Of a DNA stretch of 64,000 nt, positions 50,149 through 58,990 are shown piece by piece (the stretch's first letter is position 1; the number at the start of each line of letters is the position of its first letter). The translations under genes were made by a program, and so were the position numbers. Below the pieces are notes generated by a model. That model worked only from the letters and a program-made list of their open reading frames with translations, had not been told where the DNA came from and did no database searches. This stretch comes from Halomonas alkalicola (GTDB lineage Bacteria > Pseudomonadota > Gammaproteobacteria > Pseudomonadales > Halomonadaceae): the NCBI RefSeq assembly GCF_030704205.1, contig NZ_CP131913.1, forward strand, positions 682,001-746,000, in the 5' to 3' direction.

Positions 50149-51966
50149 TCAGTCATTGACCTTGAGCACGGCGAGGAAGGCGTCCTGGGGAATCTCCACC
50201 CGGCCGACCTGCTTCATGCGCTTCTTGCCCGCCTTCTGCTTCTCGAGCAGCTTCTTCTTGCGGCTGACGTCGCCACCGTAGCACTTCGCGGTGACGTTTT
50301 TGCGCAGCGCCTTGACCGTGGAGCGGGCCACCACCTGGCCACCGATGGCCGCCTGGATCGCCACGTCGAACATCTGGCGCGGAATCAGCTCCTTCATCTT
50401 CTCGACCAGCAGCCGGCCACGGCCGTGGGCGTGGTCGCGGTGGATGATCACCGCCAGGGCGTCGACCTTGTCGCCATTGATCAGCACGTCCAGGCGCACC
50501 AGCTTGGCCGCCTGGAAGCGCTCGAAGCCGTAGTCGAGGGAGGCATAGCCCCGGGAGATCGACTTCAGGCGATCGAAGAAGTCCATCACCACCTCGGACA
50601 TCGGCAGCTCGTAGACCAGCTGGATCTGGCTGCCGAGGAACTGCATGTCCTTCTGGGTGCCGCGGCGATTCTCGCACTCGGCGATGACGTTGCCGACGAA
50701 CTCCTGGGGCACCAGGATGCTGGCGCGCACGATGGGCTCGCGCATCTCCTCCACGTCGGCCATGTCGGGCAGCTTGGAGGGGTTGGAAACGTAGATGACG
50801 TCGCCGTTCTTCAGCGCCAGCTCGTAGACCACCGTGGGCGCCGTGGTCAAGAGGTCCAGGTTGTACTCGCGCTCGAGGCGCTCCTGGATGATCTCCATGT
50901 GCAGGGTGCCGAGGAAGCCGACCCGGAAGCCGAAGCCCAGGGCGTCGGAGTTCTCGGGCTCGTACTCCAGGGAGGCGTCGTTGAGCGCCAGCTTCTCCAG
51001 GGCGTCGCGGAAATCCTCGTAGTCGTCGGCACTGACCGGGAACATGCCGGCGTAGACCTGGGGCTTGACCTTCTGGAAGCCGGGCAGGCGCTCGACGTCA
51101 GGCGTCTTGGCGTGAGTGATGGTATCCCCCACCGGCGCGCCCTGGATCTCCTTGATGCCGGCCACCACGAAGCCCACCTCGCCGGCACGCAGGATCCCCG
51201 TCTCGCGGCGCAGCGGGGTGAAGATGCCCACCTCGTTGGCCTGCCAGTCGCGGCCGGTGGACTTGATGCGGATCTTCTCGCCCTTCTTCAGGGTGCCGTC
51301 GAAGATCCGCACCAGGGAGACCACGCCCAGGTAGTTGTCGAACCAGGAGTCGATGATCAGCGCCTGCAGCGGGGCGTCGGGGTCCCCCTTGGGCGGCGGA
51401 ATGTCGCGCACCAGACGCTCCAGCAGGGCATCGATGCCCAGGCCGCTCTTGGCCGAGACCTGGCAGGCATCGGTGGCATCCAGCCCGATGATCTCCTCGA
51501 TCTCGTGGGCGACCTTGTCGGGGTCTGCCTGGGGCAGGTCCATCTTGTTGAGCACCGGCAGCACCTCGAGCCCCTGCTCGATGGCGGTGTAGCAGTTGGC
51601 CACCGACTGCGCCTCGACGCCCTGGGCGGCGTCCACCACCAGCAGCGCCCCTTCACAGGCGTAGAGAGAGCGCGAGACCTCGTAGGAGAAGTCCACGTGC
51701 CCCGGGGTATCGATGAAGTTGAGCTGGTAGGTGTTGCCGTCCTGGGCGTGGTAGTCCAGGGTCACCGACTGGGCCTTGATGGTGATGCCGCGCTCGCGCT
51801 CGAGGTCCATGGAGTCGAGTACCTGCTCCTTCAGCTCGCGCTCGGACAGCCCGCCACAGCTCTGGATCAGACGGTCGGCCAGGGTCGACTTGCCGTGGTC
51901 GATGTGGGCGATGATCGAGAAGTTCCGTATATGACTGATTTTGCTACGGTTTTCGCTGTTAGACAT
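50149..51966 (-). CDS. lepA: Elongation factor 4 (LepA)
   Basis: Ribosome GTPase promoting back-translocation and 30S biogenesis. The 605-residue protein has G1 [36 protein letters not shown] and the LepA-specific C-terminal domain ([29 protein letters not shown] ... [20 protein letters not shown]). It opens the lepA-lepB-rnc-era-recO-pdxJ-acpS cluster. In related genomes mucD is its upstream neighbour; here ~8 kb of other genes intervenes. Confidence 0.97.
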   Translation of the reverse strand: MSNSENRSKISHIRNFSIIAHIDHGKSTLADRLIQSCGGLSERELKEQVLDSMDLERERGITIKAQSVTLDYHAQDGNTYQLNFIDTPGHVDFSYEVSRSLYACEGALLVVDAAQGVEAQSVANCYTAIEQGLEVLPVLNKMDLPQADPDKVAHEIEEIIGLDATDACQVSAKSGLGIDALLERLVRDIPPPKGDPDAPLQALIIDSWFDNYLGVVSLVRIFDGTLKKGEKIRIKSTGRDWQANEVGIFTPLRRETGILRAGEVGFVVAGIKEIQGAPVGDTITHAKTPDVERLPGFQKVKPQVYAGMFPVSADDYEDFRDALEKLALNDASLEYEPENSDALGFGFRVGFLGTLHMEIIQERLEREYNLDLLTTAPTVVYELALKNGDVIYVSNPSKLPDMADVEEMREPIVRASILVPQEFVGNVIAECENRRGTQKDMQFLGSQIQLVYELPMSEVVMDFFDRLKSISRGYASLDYGFERFQAAKLVRLDVLINGDKVDALAVIIHRDHAHGRGRLLVEKMKELIPRQMFDVAIQAAIGGQVVARSTVKALRKNVTAKCYGGDVSRKKKLLEKQKAGKKRMKQVGRVEIPQDAFLAVLKVND

Positions 51967-52048
51967 GCATCAGAATCCGGTTCATGTACGCACCCATGTA
52001 CAACGCTGGGCAGGGTCCCGAGCGAGCGCGAGAATCTAGGTTGGGCGT

Positions 52049-52078
52049 ATTGTACAGCGAGAAAGGGCGGGTTGTCGT
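52049..52078 (-). promoter_or_regulatory. Candidate promoter of lepA
   Basis: On the minus strand ACGACA (complement of 52073-52078) and TACAAT (complement of 52049-52054) are 18 bases apart, about 80 bases upstream of lepA. Confidence 0.45.
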
Positions 52079-52241
52079 CAGAGGCTGGCTTGGCCGACGC
52101 TCTTCGATTAAACGACGATCAGGGGGTTGCCAAGGTCTCGAGCAGGGCGCAGCCAGGTGGACTTGGTGAGCAGTCAGTGGAGGAGGCCGTCGAGACCCAA
52201 AGCGAAGGTGGTCAGAATGCCGTCAGAGGCTGGCCATAACG

Positions 52242-52271
52242 CCAGCGGCCGACATCTCTGCCGGCCGCTGG
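52242..52271. terminator. Hairpin downstream of pilA
   Basis: A perfect 10-bp stem CCAGCGGCCG/CGGCCGCTGG (52242-52251 with 52262-52271) lies about 75 bases after the pilA stop. No T-run follows on the minus strand, so termination is uncertain. Confidence 0.4.
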
Positions 52272-52344
52272 GTGCTGTTTCAAGCTAGATAAGTGGTAGG
52301 CAATGAGGAGCCACCAGCAGTTCGCCTAGCCACAATGAGTCAGA

Positions 52345-52905
52345 TCATCCAGCATCTCTGGTACATGCCGCCGGGGCCAAATTATCAAAATCGTCTTCAG
52401 CAATTCCGCTAATTGAACAACTCCAAGCACCAGGATTACCGGTAGCATTGTCAGCATTTCTTGTCAATTCCACAGCAACATTATTCAACCTGGAAGAGAC
52501 ATCGCCATTCAACACCCCAGCAATTGTAGCCGACCCATCAGCGTTAGCTTTCAGCAATGGATTGTCAACAGCAGGATCCTGCGTAGAATCTTCCCCTGCG
52601 GGGATCTCAGTAAACATATTTGAACCAGTCCAACCTATGTCATTCACAGTCAGATCACCTGCTTGAGCTTCAGTTAGGCCTCTTGTGAGCCTGTCCTCTA
52701 ATCCCGTACGAAGACTAGAGAGTTCACTGTAAGCTCGAGTAAGCTGAGATTTGGCCACGTAATCTTGGTAGCGCGGAATTGCAACCGCTGCCAAAACACC
52801 GATAATCGCCACCACGATCATCAGTTCGATCAGGGTAAAACCGCCCTGCTCCCTGTTGCGCTGCGTCTTTCTGTTCAACTCGTTCATCTCTTTTACCGTG
52901 CTCAT
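52345..52905 (-). CDS. pilA: Type IV major-pilin-like prepilin
   Basis: A 186-residue prepilin. A long leader (22 residues, basic, ending NREQGG) is cut before F23 by prepilin peptidase; the mature N-terminus [32 protein letters not shown] carries the Glu5 and the hydrophobic spine helix. The C-terminus has a Cys pair (WSCSISG and PAACTRDAG) for the D-loop. AAGGGG precedes ATG 52905. The coding sequence is visibly less GC-rich than its neighbours, as pilins often are. No other pil gene is nearby, so its assembly machinery must be elsewhere. Confidence 0.9.
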   Translation of the reverse strand: MSTVKEMNELNRKTQRNREQGGFTLIELMIVVAIIGVLAAVAIPRYQDYVAKSQLTRAYSELSSLRTGLEDRLTRGLTEAQAGDLTVNDIGWTGSNMFTEIPAGEDSTQDPAVDNPLLKANADGSATIAGVLNGDVSSRLNNVAVELTRNADNATGNPGAWSCSISGIAEDDFDNLAPAACTRDAG

Positions 52906-53037
52906 GGCTGTGCCCCTTGAATTCGTGTCCGCCCCGGCAGTGGTCTGCCCCCTGCGGATGTGCCCAAGCCAGGCAGTCGAGCGCTGCCGCGCTGCCTGCT
53001 CTCCACGGAACCGCATCGGGTGCGGCTCCTGCCAGTT

Positions 53038-53066
53038 ACTCTAAGTTACGGTTTGTAATTCTGCAA
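53038..53066 (-). promoter_or_regulatory. Candidate sigma-70 promoter of pilA
   Basis: On the minus strand TTGCAG (complement of 53061-53066) and TAGAGT (complement of 53038-53043) are 17 bases apart, each matching consensus at four of six positions. A sigma-54 element, usual for pilA, was not convincing. Confidence 0.3.
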
Positions 53067-53071
53067 GGCCG

Positions 53072-53097
53072 AGCTCACCTTGTGTGAGCTATTTTTT
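53072..53097 (+). terminator. Rho-independent terminator on the plus strand, no gene before it
   Basis: AGCTCAC-CTTGT-GTGAGCT (53072-53090) is followed by A and six T. It faces the plus strand, but the only gene just before it, pilA, is on the minus strand. It may end an antisense or leftover transcript, or insulate the csf operon. Confidence 0.7.
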
Positions 53098-53318
53098 ACG
53101 GTCTTCGCTCACGGCGTGTCGCAGCGCTCGGCACGCGGCATCTACCGGCGGCGAGTCGCCATAGCATGGGCACGGCCACCGACTCATCGCCCGGCTTGAG
53201 CTAGGCTGCCTCCCCTCCGCGGCCTTGCCGGCTTTGTTAAGCGCCGAGATGCGCTACCATCGGGGCCAGCAGCCACAGCTTGCAGCCAAGCCCCACAGCC
53301 CAGGAGAGCCCGAACGCG

Positions 53319-54371
53319 ATGCCAGCCCAAAAGCACCAGTACCTCCTTCGCGGCGAGATCACCGCCACCGCGCCCCTCTCCGTCACCTATGTGGGCCTGG
53401 ATGGCAGGCTGCCCCGCACCCCGCACGGGGAGGTGTTTCTCAACAGTGGCACCCTGCGCGGTCCGCTGCGCAAGGCCGCGCTGCGGGTCGCGAAGGAGCA
53501 GGTGAACGAGGCGTTGAGCCTCCAGACGCTCTATATGCTCGGGGAAGGCGTGGACACCACCCGCGAGGTGAACAACGAGGCGGGCAAATACTACGACCCT
53601 GCCGCCGAGCAGCGCCTGCGCGAGACCAACCTGATCCTCGACATGTTCGGCCGCTGGCGGCTGGCCGGGCAGCTCAGCGTGAGCCCGCTGCGCACCGCTG
53701 CCGGCAATGTGATGCAGGCGGGCCAGGGCACCCGCCATGACCAGTTCGAGCGCGACCCCTCGCTGGTGGAGTGGCTCTCCGAGGAGGACCAGGCGGCACT
53801 CCGCGACATGATAGCCAGCGCCTCGGCGTCGATGGCGGATATCGCCCCCCTCCAGGCCGAGATCAAGCAGCTCAAGGCCCAGTACCGCAAGACGGACGAC
53901 CGTGAGCAGAAGAGCCAGCTGTGGAAGCAGGTCGAACGCCTTGAAGCCGAGATCAAGGAACTGCGCGAGAATCGCAAGGGCGCCGAGAACTCGATCAAGC
54001 ACCCCATCGAGGGGTATGAAGCGATCGCGCCGGGCAGCACCCTCTCCTCCACCCTGAAGCTGCGCAACGTGTCTGAGGCGTCGCTCGGCCTGCTACTGGA
54101 GACCCTGATCGTCTTCTCTCGCCATCCGGTGATCGGCGGGCACCAGGGGGCCGGCGGCACCCTCGAGGCGCGCTGGACGGTCTATCGCCGCGACGCCGGC
54201 AGCCTGCAGGCCGAGGAGATCGGCGAGGTCGCGCTGGACGAGCTGGGCATCCAGCTGATTGGTGATGCCCTGGAAGCAGCCCGAGAGGCATTCCGGGCCG
54301 CAATCCCGACCCAGGATCTCTCGTGCTACCTGCTGGAGCAGGCGATGCAGAAAGCGCCGCGGGGCCGGTAA
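53319..54371 (+). CDS. csf2: Type IV-A Cas7-like backbone protein Csf2
   Basis: RAMP-fold Cas7 that polymerises along crRNA to form the type IV effector backbone. The 350-residue protein has the Cas7-type start RGEITATAPLSVTYVGLDGRLPRTP and NSGTLRGPLRKAALR, and the late segment HPVIGGHQGAGGTLEARW. Residues ~180-235 are a strongly charged coiled-coil-like stretch (LQAEIKQLKAQYRK ... LEAEIKELRENRK). ATG 53319 is chosen for AGGAGAG about ten bases upstream. First gene of the operon; csf3 starts two bases after its stop. The family call rests on motif recognition and operon context. Confidence 0.87.
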   Translation: MPAQKHQYLLRGEITATAPLSVTYVGLDGRLPRTPHGEVFLNSGTLRGPLRKAALRVAKEQVNEALSLQTLYMLGEGVDTTREVNNEAGKYYDPAAEQRLRETNLILDMFGRWRLAGQLSVSPLRTAAGNVMQAGQGTRHDQFERDPSLVEWLSEEDQAALRDMIASASASMADIAPLQAEIKQLKAQYRKTDDREQKSQLWKQVERLEAEIKELRENRKGAENSIKHPIEGYEAIAPGSTLSSTLKLRNVSEASLGLLLETLIVFSRHPVIGGHQGAGGTLEARWTVYRRDAGSLQAEEIGEVALDELGIQLIGDALEAAREAFRAAIPTQDLSCYLLEQAMQKAPRGR

Positions 54372-54373
54372 GC

Positions 54374-55039
54374 ATGGCCGGCGATACCTTCTGCCTGCGG
54401 CTCAAGCTGCACACGCCGCTGATCCTGCCCCGCGCCGCACCCCGGCTCGATGTGCTGCTAGCCGAGGCCGTGCGCAACCTGCGCCTGGACTGGGACACCC
54501 CGATCCAGGCCAGTGACATTCCGCTGGCGTGGGATGCCGAACTGCGCGGCCTTCGAGGCTCACAGCTTGTGTTTGGCACAACGCCTCAGTCAGGGCTGGT
54601 GGCCGAAAGCGTGCCCTTCCCCACGGCGATCAGACGACTGCCCTTCAGCGAGGTCTCACCGCCGATCCGCAAACGCATCACGGTGGATGGAGGGCCGACC
54701 GCCCCACGCCTGAGCGAGCACCCTGCCCTGCTCGCCCCCTACGCCCTGTTCTACGGCGTCGGCGACGCCATGCGCTGCGCGGAACTGCTGACGCTGCTGA
54801 GCGGCATCGGGCGCGAGCACGCCCATGGCTGTGGCCTTTTCTCCGTGGAGAGCATCGAGAGCCTGCCGGACGATGATGGGCGTTGGCGTTGGCGGCCCTG
54901 GGCAACCGACAAGGGTCATGCGCATGCCGAGCAACCCTACCCCCCCGTGGTCGACCATCTCGCCCTGGTGCCGGGCGGTGATGACCAGCCGGTGCTGCGC
55001 CCGCCCCGCGTGCTCAAGGAGGCGCTGCACCATGGCTAA
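54374..55039 (+). CDS. csf3: Type IV-A Cas5-like protein Csf3
   Basis: RAMP protein expected to cap the crRNA 5' handle. The 221-residue protein begins GDTFCLRLKLHTPLILPRAAPRLDVLLAEAV, has PFPTAIRRLPFSEV, and a glycine-rich loop GIGREHAHGCGLFSV near residue 155, features of Cas5/Csf3. ATG 54374 is two bases after csf2. Its end overlaps csf1 by eight bases. Identification is helped by its place between Csf2 and Csf1. Confidence 0.85.
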   Translation: MAGDTFCLRLKLHTPLILPRAAPRLDVLLAEAVRNLRLDWDTPIQASDIPLAWDAELRGLRGSQLVFGTTPQSGLVAESVPFPTAIRRLPFSEVSPPIRKRITVDGGPTAPRLSEHPALLAPYALFYGVGDAMRCAELLTLLSGIGREHAHGCGLFSVESIESLPDDDGRWRWRPWATDKGHAHAEQPYPPVVDHLALVPGGDDQPVLRPPRVLKEALHHG

Positions 55040-56060
55040 GCCCCGGACAAACCGACAGCAAAAGCCCAGCCGTAACACCAAGGGCGCCGAAAGCGCGTTG
55101 CAGGGCACCCTTCCGTTTCTCTTCGATGACCCAGCGCCTGAGACTCCACTCAGCCCGAGCGCCCACTCCCTCGGCGCCTTTCACCTGAATCCGTATGCGC
55201 TGTTTCATGCTGCGACCCACGTCGTGCGGGAGGACAACGAAGCCGGGCCGGTAACGCCCACCTCCCTCGCCTGCGGCTACTGCCAGCGCGGCTGGAACGA
55301 GGTAGAAGACCCCGACCAGGCCTTTACCTACCGGTACTCCCCGCCTACCGCCGTCGAGTACCTGTGCAGCACCTGCTACACCCCGCGCATCTCGGCACCC
55401 AACGCCCTGGGCATCGAGTCCTACCGGGGCAAGAGCCGGATACCCACCCCCGGCAAGCTGGGCATGCTGGCAGGCTCGGGCGGCATCGTGACCCATGAGG
55501 GAACGCTGCACCTCGCGCTTCCCAAGGCGTTCGTGACGAAATACGGCCCCGGCATCTATGGTCAGCGGGGGCAGATCCATGAAATCGGCCCCGGGGTAAG
55601 GCCGCTGGATATCCTGCTGGAGCTGATCTACGGCGATCAGATCGAGGTCGAGCGAGGCTTTCTCTACATCGACCTGTGGGGACGCAAGCCCGACGCCCTG
55701 ATGCAGGGCCTGAGCCTGACCCACTCGCTCTCGGAGCTGTGGTGCAACAGCGAGAAGGGGCCGTTCGCCCGGGACCTGCTGGCCCATGCCGCTACCGCCC
55801 GGGAGCTGTGCCGGCAGGGCATCGCCGACCAGGGGCTCAAGCCGAGCTTCTGGACGCCCATCCGCCAGGCCGCCCAGGGGGCACCGCTGGAATCGCTCTC
55901 CGACGACATGGCGACCTGGCTCAAGAAGGTGCCGGACCCCCAGGCGCTGCTGGGCGCCCTGCCCATCAACCCCCACGACCGCCTGGAACTGCCCGCCATG
56001 ATGCGCTCCCTCATCCCGAGAATCAGCGCTGATCCGGCGTTTCTGGAGGAGGCCCCGTGA
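55032..56060 (+). CDS. csf1: Type IV-A large-subunit-like protein Csf1 with zinc finger
   Basis: Cas8-like subunit of the type IV effector complex, probably for PAM reading and target binding. The 342-residue protein has a four-Cys zinc site, CxxC at 81/84 and CxxC at 112/115, the Csf1 hallmark. KLGMLAGSGGIVTHEGTLHLAL and KYGPGIYGQRGQIHEI follow. The usual family length is shorter to similar; the C-terminal ~100 residues are less clear. It overlaps csf3 by eight bases and cas6 by four. Confidence 0.85.
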   Translation: MAKPRTNRQQKPSRNTKGAESALQGTLPFLFDDPAPETPLSPSAHSLGAFHLNPYALFHAATHVVREDNEAGPVTPTSLACGYCQRGWNEVEDPDQAFTYRYSPPTAVEYLCSTCYTPRISAPNALGIESYRGKSRIPTPGKLGMLAGSGGIVTHEGTLHLALPKAFVTKYGPGIYGQRGQIHEIGPGVRPLDILLELIYGDQIEVERGFLYIDLWGRKPDALMQGLSLTHSLSELWCNSEKGPFARDLLAHAATARELCRQGIADQGLKPSFWTPIRQAAQGAPLESLSDDMATWLKKVPDPQALLGALPINPHDRLELPAMMRSLIPRISADPAFLEEAP

Positions 56061-56698
56061 TCGTTCATTACCATGAGGCTATGGCCATGGTGCCCCAGGC
56101 CACGCCCACCCGGGGCCACCTGAGCCTGGACGATCACCACAGGACCGCCTGGCGGCTCTTCAGCCAGGGTGCCACTGAGCTTCAGGACGGCGACCCACGC
56201 CCCTTCCTGTTTCGCGTGCAGCCGCACCCCAGCCTGCCCATGGATGTCTACCTGATTCGCTCCCCTATGGCGTTCGACGGGGCCAAGGCCAGATCTTCGC
56301 TACGCAGCGTGGACCTGAGCGAGGGTGCGGAGCTGACGCTCTCCTGGCTACACCTGCCCTCCCGCAGCCGGCTGCTGGCCTCGCCCCAGCAGGGCCGCGC
56401 CGCCGGCAAGCCCCGGGGCCAGCGTTACCAGCCCGGTATCGAAGAGTGGCCAGAGAATTGCCGCGACAAGATACACCGCCACGGCTGGGCGGCATGCGGA
56501 GAGATCGCGGTGCATCGGCATGGCGTCTTCCGCCTGCCGGGCAAAGGGGAGCGCCTGATCGGCGTGGCCCACTGCCAGGCGCGGCTGCGCGTCACCGACC
56601 CGATGCTGGCCGCCGAGGCGTGGCTCAAGGGAGTCTCACGCAAGCGCGGCTATGGCCTGGGGCTCCTGATGCCGGTGACGCATGGCGGTGACGCATGA
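56057..56698 (+). CDS. csf5: Type IV-A crRNA-processing endonuclease, Cas6/Csf5 type
   Basis: Should cut the repeat hairpin to make crRNA. The 213-residue RAMP protein starts with GTG 56057 (overlap GTGA with the csf1 stop). The C-terminal glycine-rich loop SRKRGYGLGLLMPV is typical of Cas6e/Csf5, and the HRHGWAACGEIAVHRHGVFRL region offers candidate catalytic histidines. The array repeats have a matching 6-bp hairpin. It overlaps dinG by four bases (ATGA). Activity is inferred. Confidence 0.82.
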   Translation: MIVHYHEAMAMVPQATPTRGHLSLDDHHRTAWRLFSQGATELQDGDPRPFLFRVQPHPSLPMDVYLIRSPMAFDGAKARSSLRSVDLSEGAELTLSWLHLPSRSRLLASPQQGRAAGKPRGQRYQPGIEEWPENCRDKIHRHGWAACGEIAVHRHGVFRLPGKGERLIGVAHCQARLRVTDPMLAAEAWLKGVSRKRGYGLGLLMPVTHGGDA

Positions 56699-58764
56699 CC
56701 AGCACCCGGACGGCAAACCGCGTGCAGGCGTTTCTCGCCGAGCGGCTACCCCAGAGGGCCGGCTACCAGGCCAACCCGGTGCAGATGGCCTATGCCGGCT
56801 CCATGACCGGCGCCCTGGCCCAGCCCGGCAAGCTGCACTTCATCGAGGGGGATACCGGCATCGGCAAGTCGCTGGCCTACTCGCTGGCGTTGGCGGACTG
56901 GGTGGCCCGTGGCAAGAGAAAACACAAGGACAAGGGCCGAAACCAGGACATCGGCCGACGCGCCATCGTCGCCACCCACACCCGGGCGCTGCAGCGCCAG
57001 TTGCTGGACCCCGAACATCTCGAGCTGATCGCCGAGTACCTGGCTCTGGAGGGCCTGCCTTCACTGAGGGTGGGCCTGCGTATGGGGCGCGGCAACTATG
57101 TCTCCCCCGAACGCCTGGCAAGGTCGCTGGGCGCGCCGGAGCTGGCCACGGTCGCCAAGGACCGCTCTCGGCGGGACGAGGAGCGCACGCTGGCCCAGTG
57201 GGCCCTGGAGACGCCCGGCTGCCTGCTCGACCTGGAGACGGACGCCCTGCCCGAAGGCGTCACCCTGGCCGATATCTGCCTGCTGCCCCAGGAACCACTA
57301 CCCCGAGCCCTTGAAGAGCACTTTCAGGCCACCCAGTCCCACGACATCCTGATCATCAACCACGCCCTGCTGGCTCTGGATCTGGTCACCGAGGGGAGCA
57401 TCACCGGTGCCCAGACGCCCTATGCGCTGCTGCTGGATGAGGCCGGCCGCTTCCCGGACGCCGCCGAATCGATTCTGTCTGAGCAGCTGTCGCTGCGGGC
57501 CAGCCACGCGCTGCTGGACCAGTTGGGGATACGGGCAGCACACGCGTGGCAGGAGCTGCTGAACGGCTGGACGACGCCGTCCCATGCCGGGCGGGCATTG
57601 CCGCTCTCCGCTCCACAACGTGAGCAGCTGGTGGCGGCCTTCCAGACGCTGCGCCGTGCCAAGCCCAATCTGGACGCCGTGAGTAGTACCCTCGCTGCGG
57701 AGTGGCACCGGCTCATGGCGCAGGCCGACCTGATGACCATGCGCCTGAAGGACTCCCCCGACAGCCCCCTGTTGGTATCGCACTCCCCCGTCATAGGGCT
57801 GCCCAGCCTCGTGGCTCAGGAGCCCGCCGCCGGGCGGTGCCTCAAGTCAGGCGCCGCTTCACGCTGCACCATCCTGACCTCGGCCACGCTCTCCGATATG
57901 CAGCACGCCCTGGGAGAAGCCCCCAGCTTCGACTATCTGCGGGGCCGCCTGCAGTTGGGCACGGCGGACACCCGCCTGGGCCTCAAGGCGAGCCACCCCG
58001 CCCTGCGCTTCGGCAGGATGCGCTTCACCTTGCCGGACGACATGCCCCCGCCACTGTGGCAGCCGGAGGCGGGGCGCTATGCGCTCTCCCCAACCTTCTG
58101 CGCCATAGCCACTCGGCGCATCCGCTCGCTCTCGGGCCGCGTCCTGGTGCTGGCCAACGCCTACTCGGACGTGGAGGCAATCCGCCATGCCTGGCCAGAA
58201 GAAGACGCAAGGCTTACGACCCACGCCCCCGGCGCGAACCTCAACCAGATCGCCGAGGCGCTGGACGAGGACGCCGTGCTGGTGACCCCTTCAGGATGGG
58301 AGGGGCTGTCGCCGACTCGCGGTGACCGGGCCTTCTGGGATCACCTGGTCATCCTGCGCCTGCCCCACCCCACGCCGGACCCCGTGCTCCAGGCCCTGCT
58401 GGAACAGCAGTTCATGCGCCGCGGCAGTCGTTCACGGGAGGAAGCCAGCAAACTGGCCCGGCAGATCCTGCTCAAGCAAGGCGGCATACGGGCGACCCAC
58501 AAGCTGCGCCAGGGCCTCGGGCGCGGAATTCGCCACCCCGATGACGACGTACATGTGGTTATCCTCGACCCACGCTTCCCCTCGCCCAGGGGAGCACCCG
58601 CCGGCGAGGGGCTGCGACAGCACGCCCAGTCACTCGGCGCGATACCGCCTCGCTTCCTGAAGGATTACCGCGAAGCCCAGACCACCTGGCCGGGTGAAGC
58701 GGCAACTAGCGGCAGGAGCGATCAAAAGCCCATGCCTGATACCGCATGGGGGACGTTCTTTTGA
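56695..58764 (+). CDS. csf4: CRISPR-associated DinG helicase Csf4 (CasDinG)
   Basis: Superfamily 2 helicase that defines subtype IV-A; it acts after target binding and is required for interference. The 689-residue protein has Walker A GDTGIGKS (52-59), VATHTRALQRQLL (motif Ia), ILIINHALLALDL and Walker B LLLDEAGRF with D248-E249-A250-G251, DEAG where DEAH is usual. The late motif RATHKLRQGLGRGIRHPDDD is motif VI. Only a few Cys lie between Walker A and B, so the Fe-S cluster of housekeeping DinG is absent, as in other CasDinG proteins. It ends the operon; the array starts 57 bases later. Confidence 0.87.
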   Translation: MTSTRTANRVQAFLAERLPQRAGYQANPVQMAYAGSMTGALAQPGKLHFIEGDTGIGKSLAYSLALADWVARGKRKHKDKGRNQDIGRRAIVATHTRALQRQLLDPEHLELIAEYLALEGLPSLRVGLRMGRGNYVSPERLARSLGAPELATVAKDRSRRDEERTLAQWALETPGCLLDLETDALPEGVTLADICLLPQEPLPRALEEHFQATQSHDILIINHALLALDLVTEGSITGAQTPYALLLDEAGRFPDAAESILSEQLSLRASHALLDQLGIRAAHAWQELLNGWTTPSHAGRALPLSAPQREQLVAAFQTLRRAKPNLDAVSSTLAAEWHRLMAQADLMTMRLKDSPDSPLLVSHSPVIGLPSLVAQEPAAGRCLKSGAASRCTILTSATLSDMQHALGEAPSFDYLRGRLQLGTADTRLGLKASHPALRFGRMRFTLPDDMPPPLWQPEAGRYALSPTFCAIATRRIRSLSGRVLVLANAYSDVEAIRHAWPEEDARLTTHAPGANLNQIAEALDEDAVLVTPSGWEGLSPTRGDRAFWDHLVILRLPHPTPDPVLQALLEQQFMRRGSRSREEASKLARQILLKQGGIRATHKLRQGLGRGIRHPDDDVHVVILDPRFPSPRGAPAGEGLRQHAQSLGAIPPRFLKDYREAQTTWPGEAATSGRSDQKPMPDTAWGTFF

Positions 58765-58821
58765 CCTGATGAGGCCGGACCCACGGTGCAATCTGAGGTA
58801 TCATCGAACCGTCCCTGCAGC

Positions 58822-58910
58822 AGGACTCCCGCAGACGCGGGGATGAACGGCACGGACAGGGTGGTTTCACCCTTATCGAGTGTTTTCCCCGCAGATGCGG
58901 GGATGATAGC
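58822..58910 (+). CRISPR. Minimal CRISPR array: two diverged repeats, one spacer
   Basis: Repeat A is 58822-58850 and repeat B is 58882-58910 (29 bases each, period 60), with a 31-base spacer at 58851-58881. The repeats share the core CCCGCAGAYGCGGGGATGA and resemble type I-E/IV-A repeats (palindrome CCCCGC-AGAT-GCGGGG in B; a U-G pair in A). The ends differ, about 10 mismatches in 29. No third repeat at the expected place upstream or downstream. It follows csf4 by 57 bases in the same direction, with no AT-rich leader seen. Confidence 0.8.
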
Positions 58911-58990
58911 AGCACAAAGAGCACTCATAGCCCGATCCATCGGGTCGGGCTGCGCTCTGCTGTGGTACCAAAAAAACAGACAGTGCCATA

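Larger units (their letters stand above)
51967..52344. other. Intergenic region between pilA and lepA
   Basis: 378 bases with no convincing gene. It holds the lepA promoter candidate (52049-52078) and a perfect hairpin (52242-52271) downstream of pilA. A 'GTCGTCAGAGGCTGGC'-type phrase occurs near 52074 and a shortened form GTCAGAGGCTGGC near 52222, a minor direct repeat. Nothing else was recognised. Confidence 0.7.
52906..53318. other. Intergenic region between pilA and the CRISPR-Cas operon
   Basis: 412 bases between divergent units. It contains the pilA ribosome site, a pilA promoter candidate (53038-53066) and a plus-strand terminator (53072-53097). From 53100 to 53300 I see no gene and only weak promoter-like words for csf2 (a TTGTTA and TACCAT near 53236-53262 with short spacing). 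AGGAGAG at 53302-53308 is the csf2 ribosome site. Confidence 0.65.

Noticed and set aside
50143-52239. A 698-codon plus-strand open frame over lepA
   Set aside because: Antisense shadow of lepA.
53319-58764. Type I-E or type III assignment of the Cas operon
   Set aside because: The repeats resemble type I-E, but there is no cas3, cse1, cas10, cas1 or cas2. A DinG helicase and a four-Cys Csf1 point to type IV-A.
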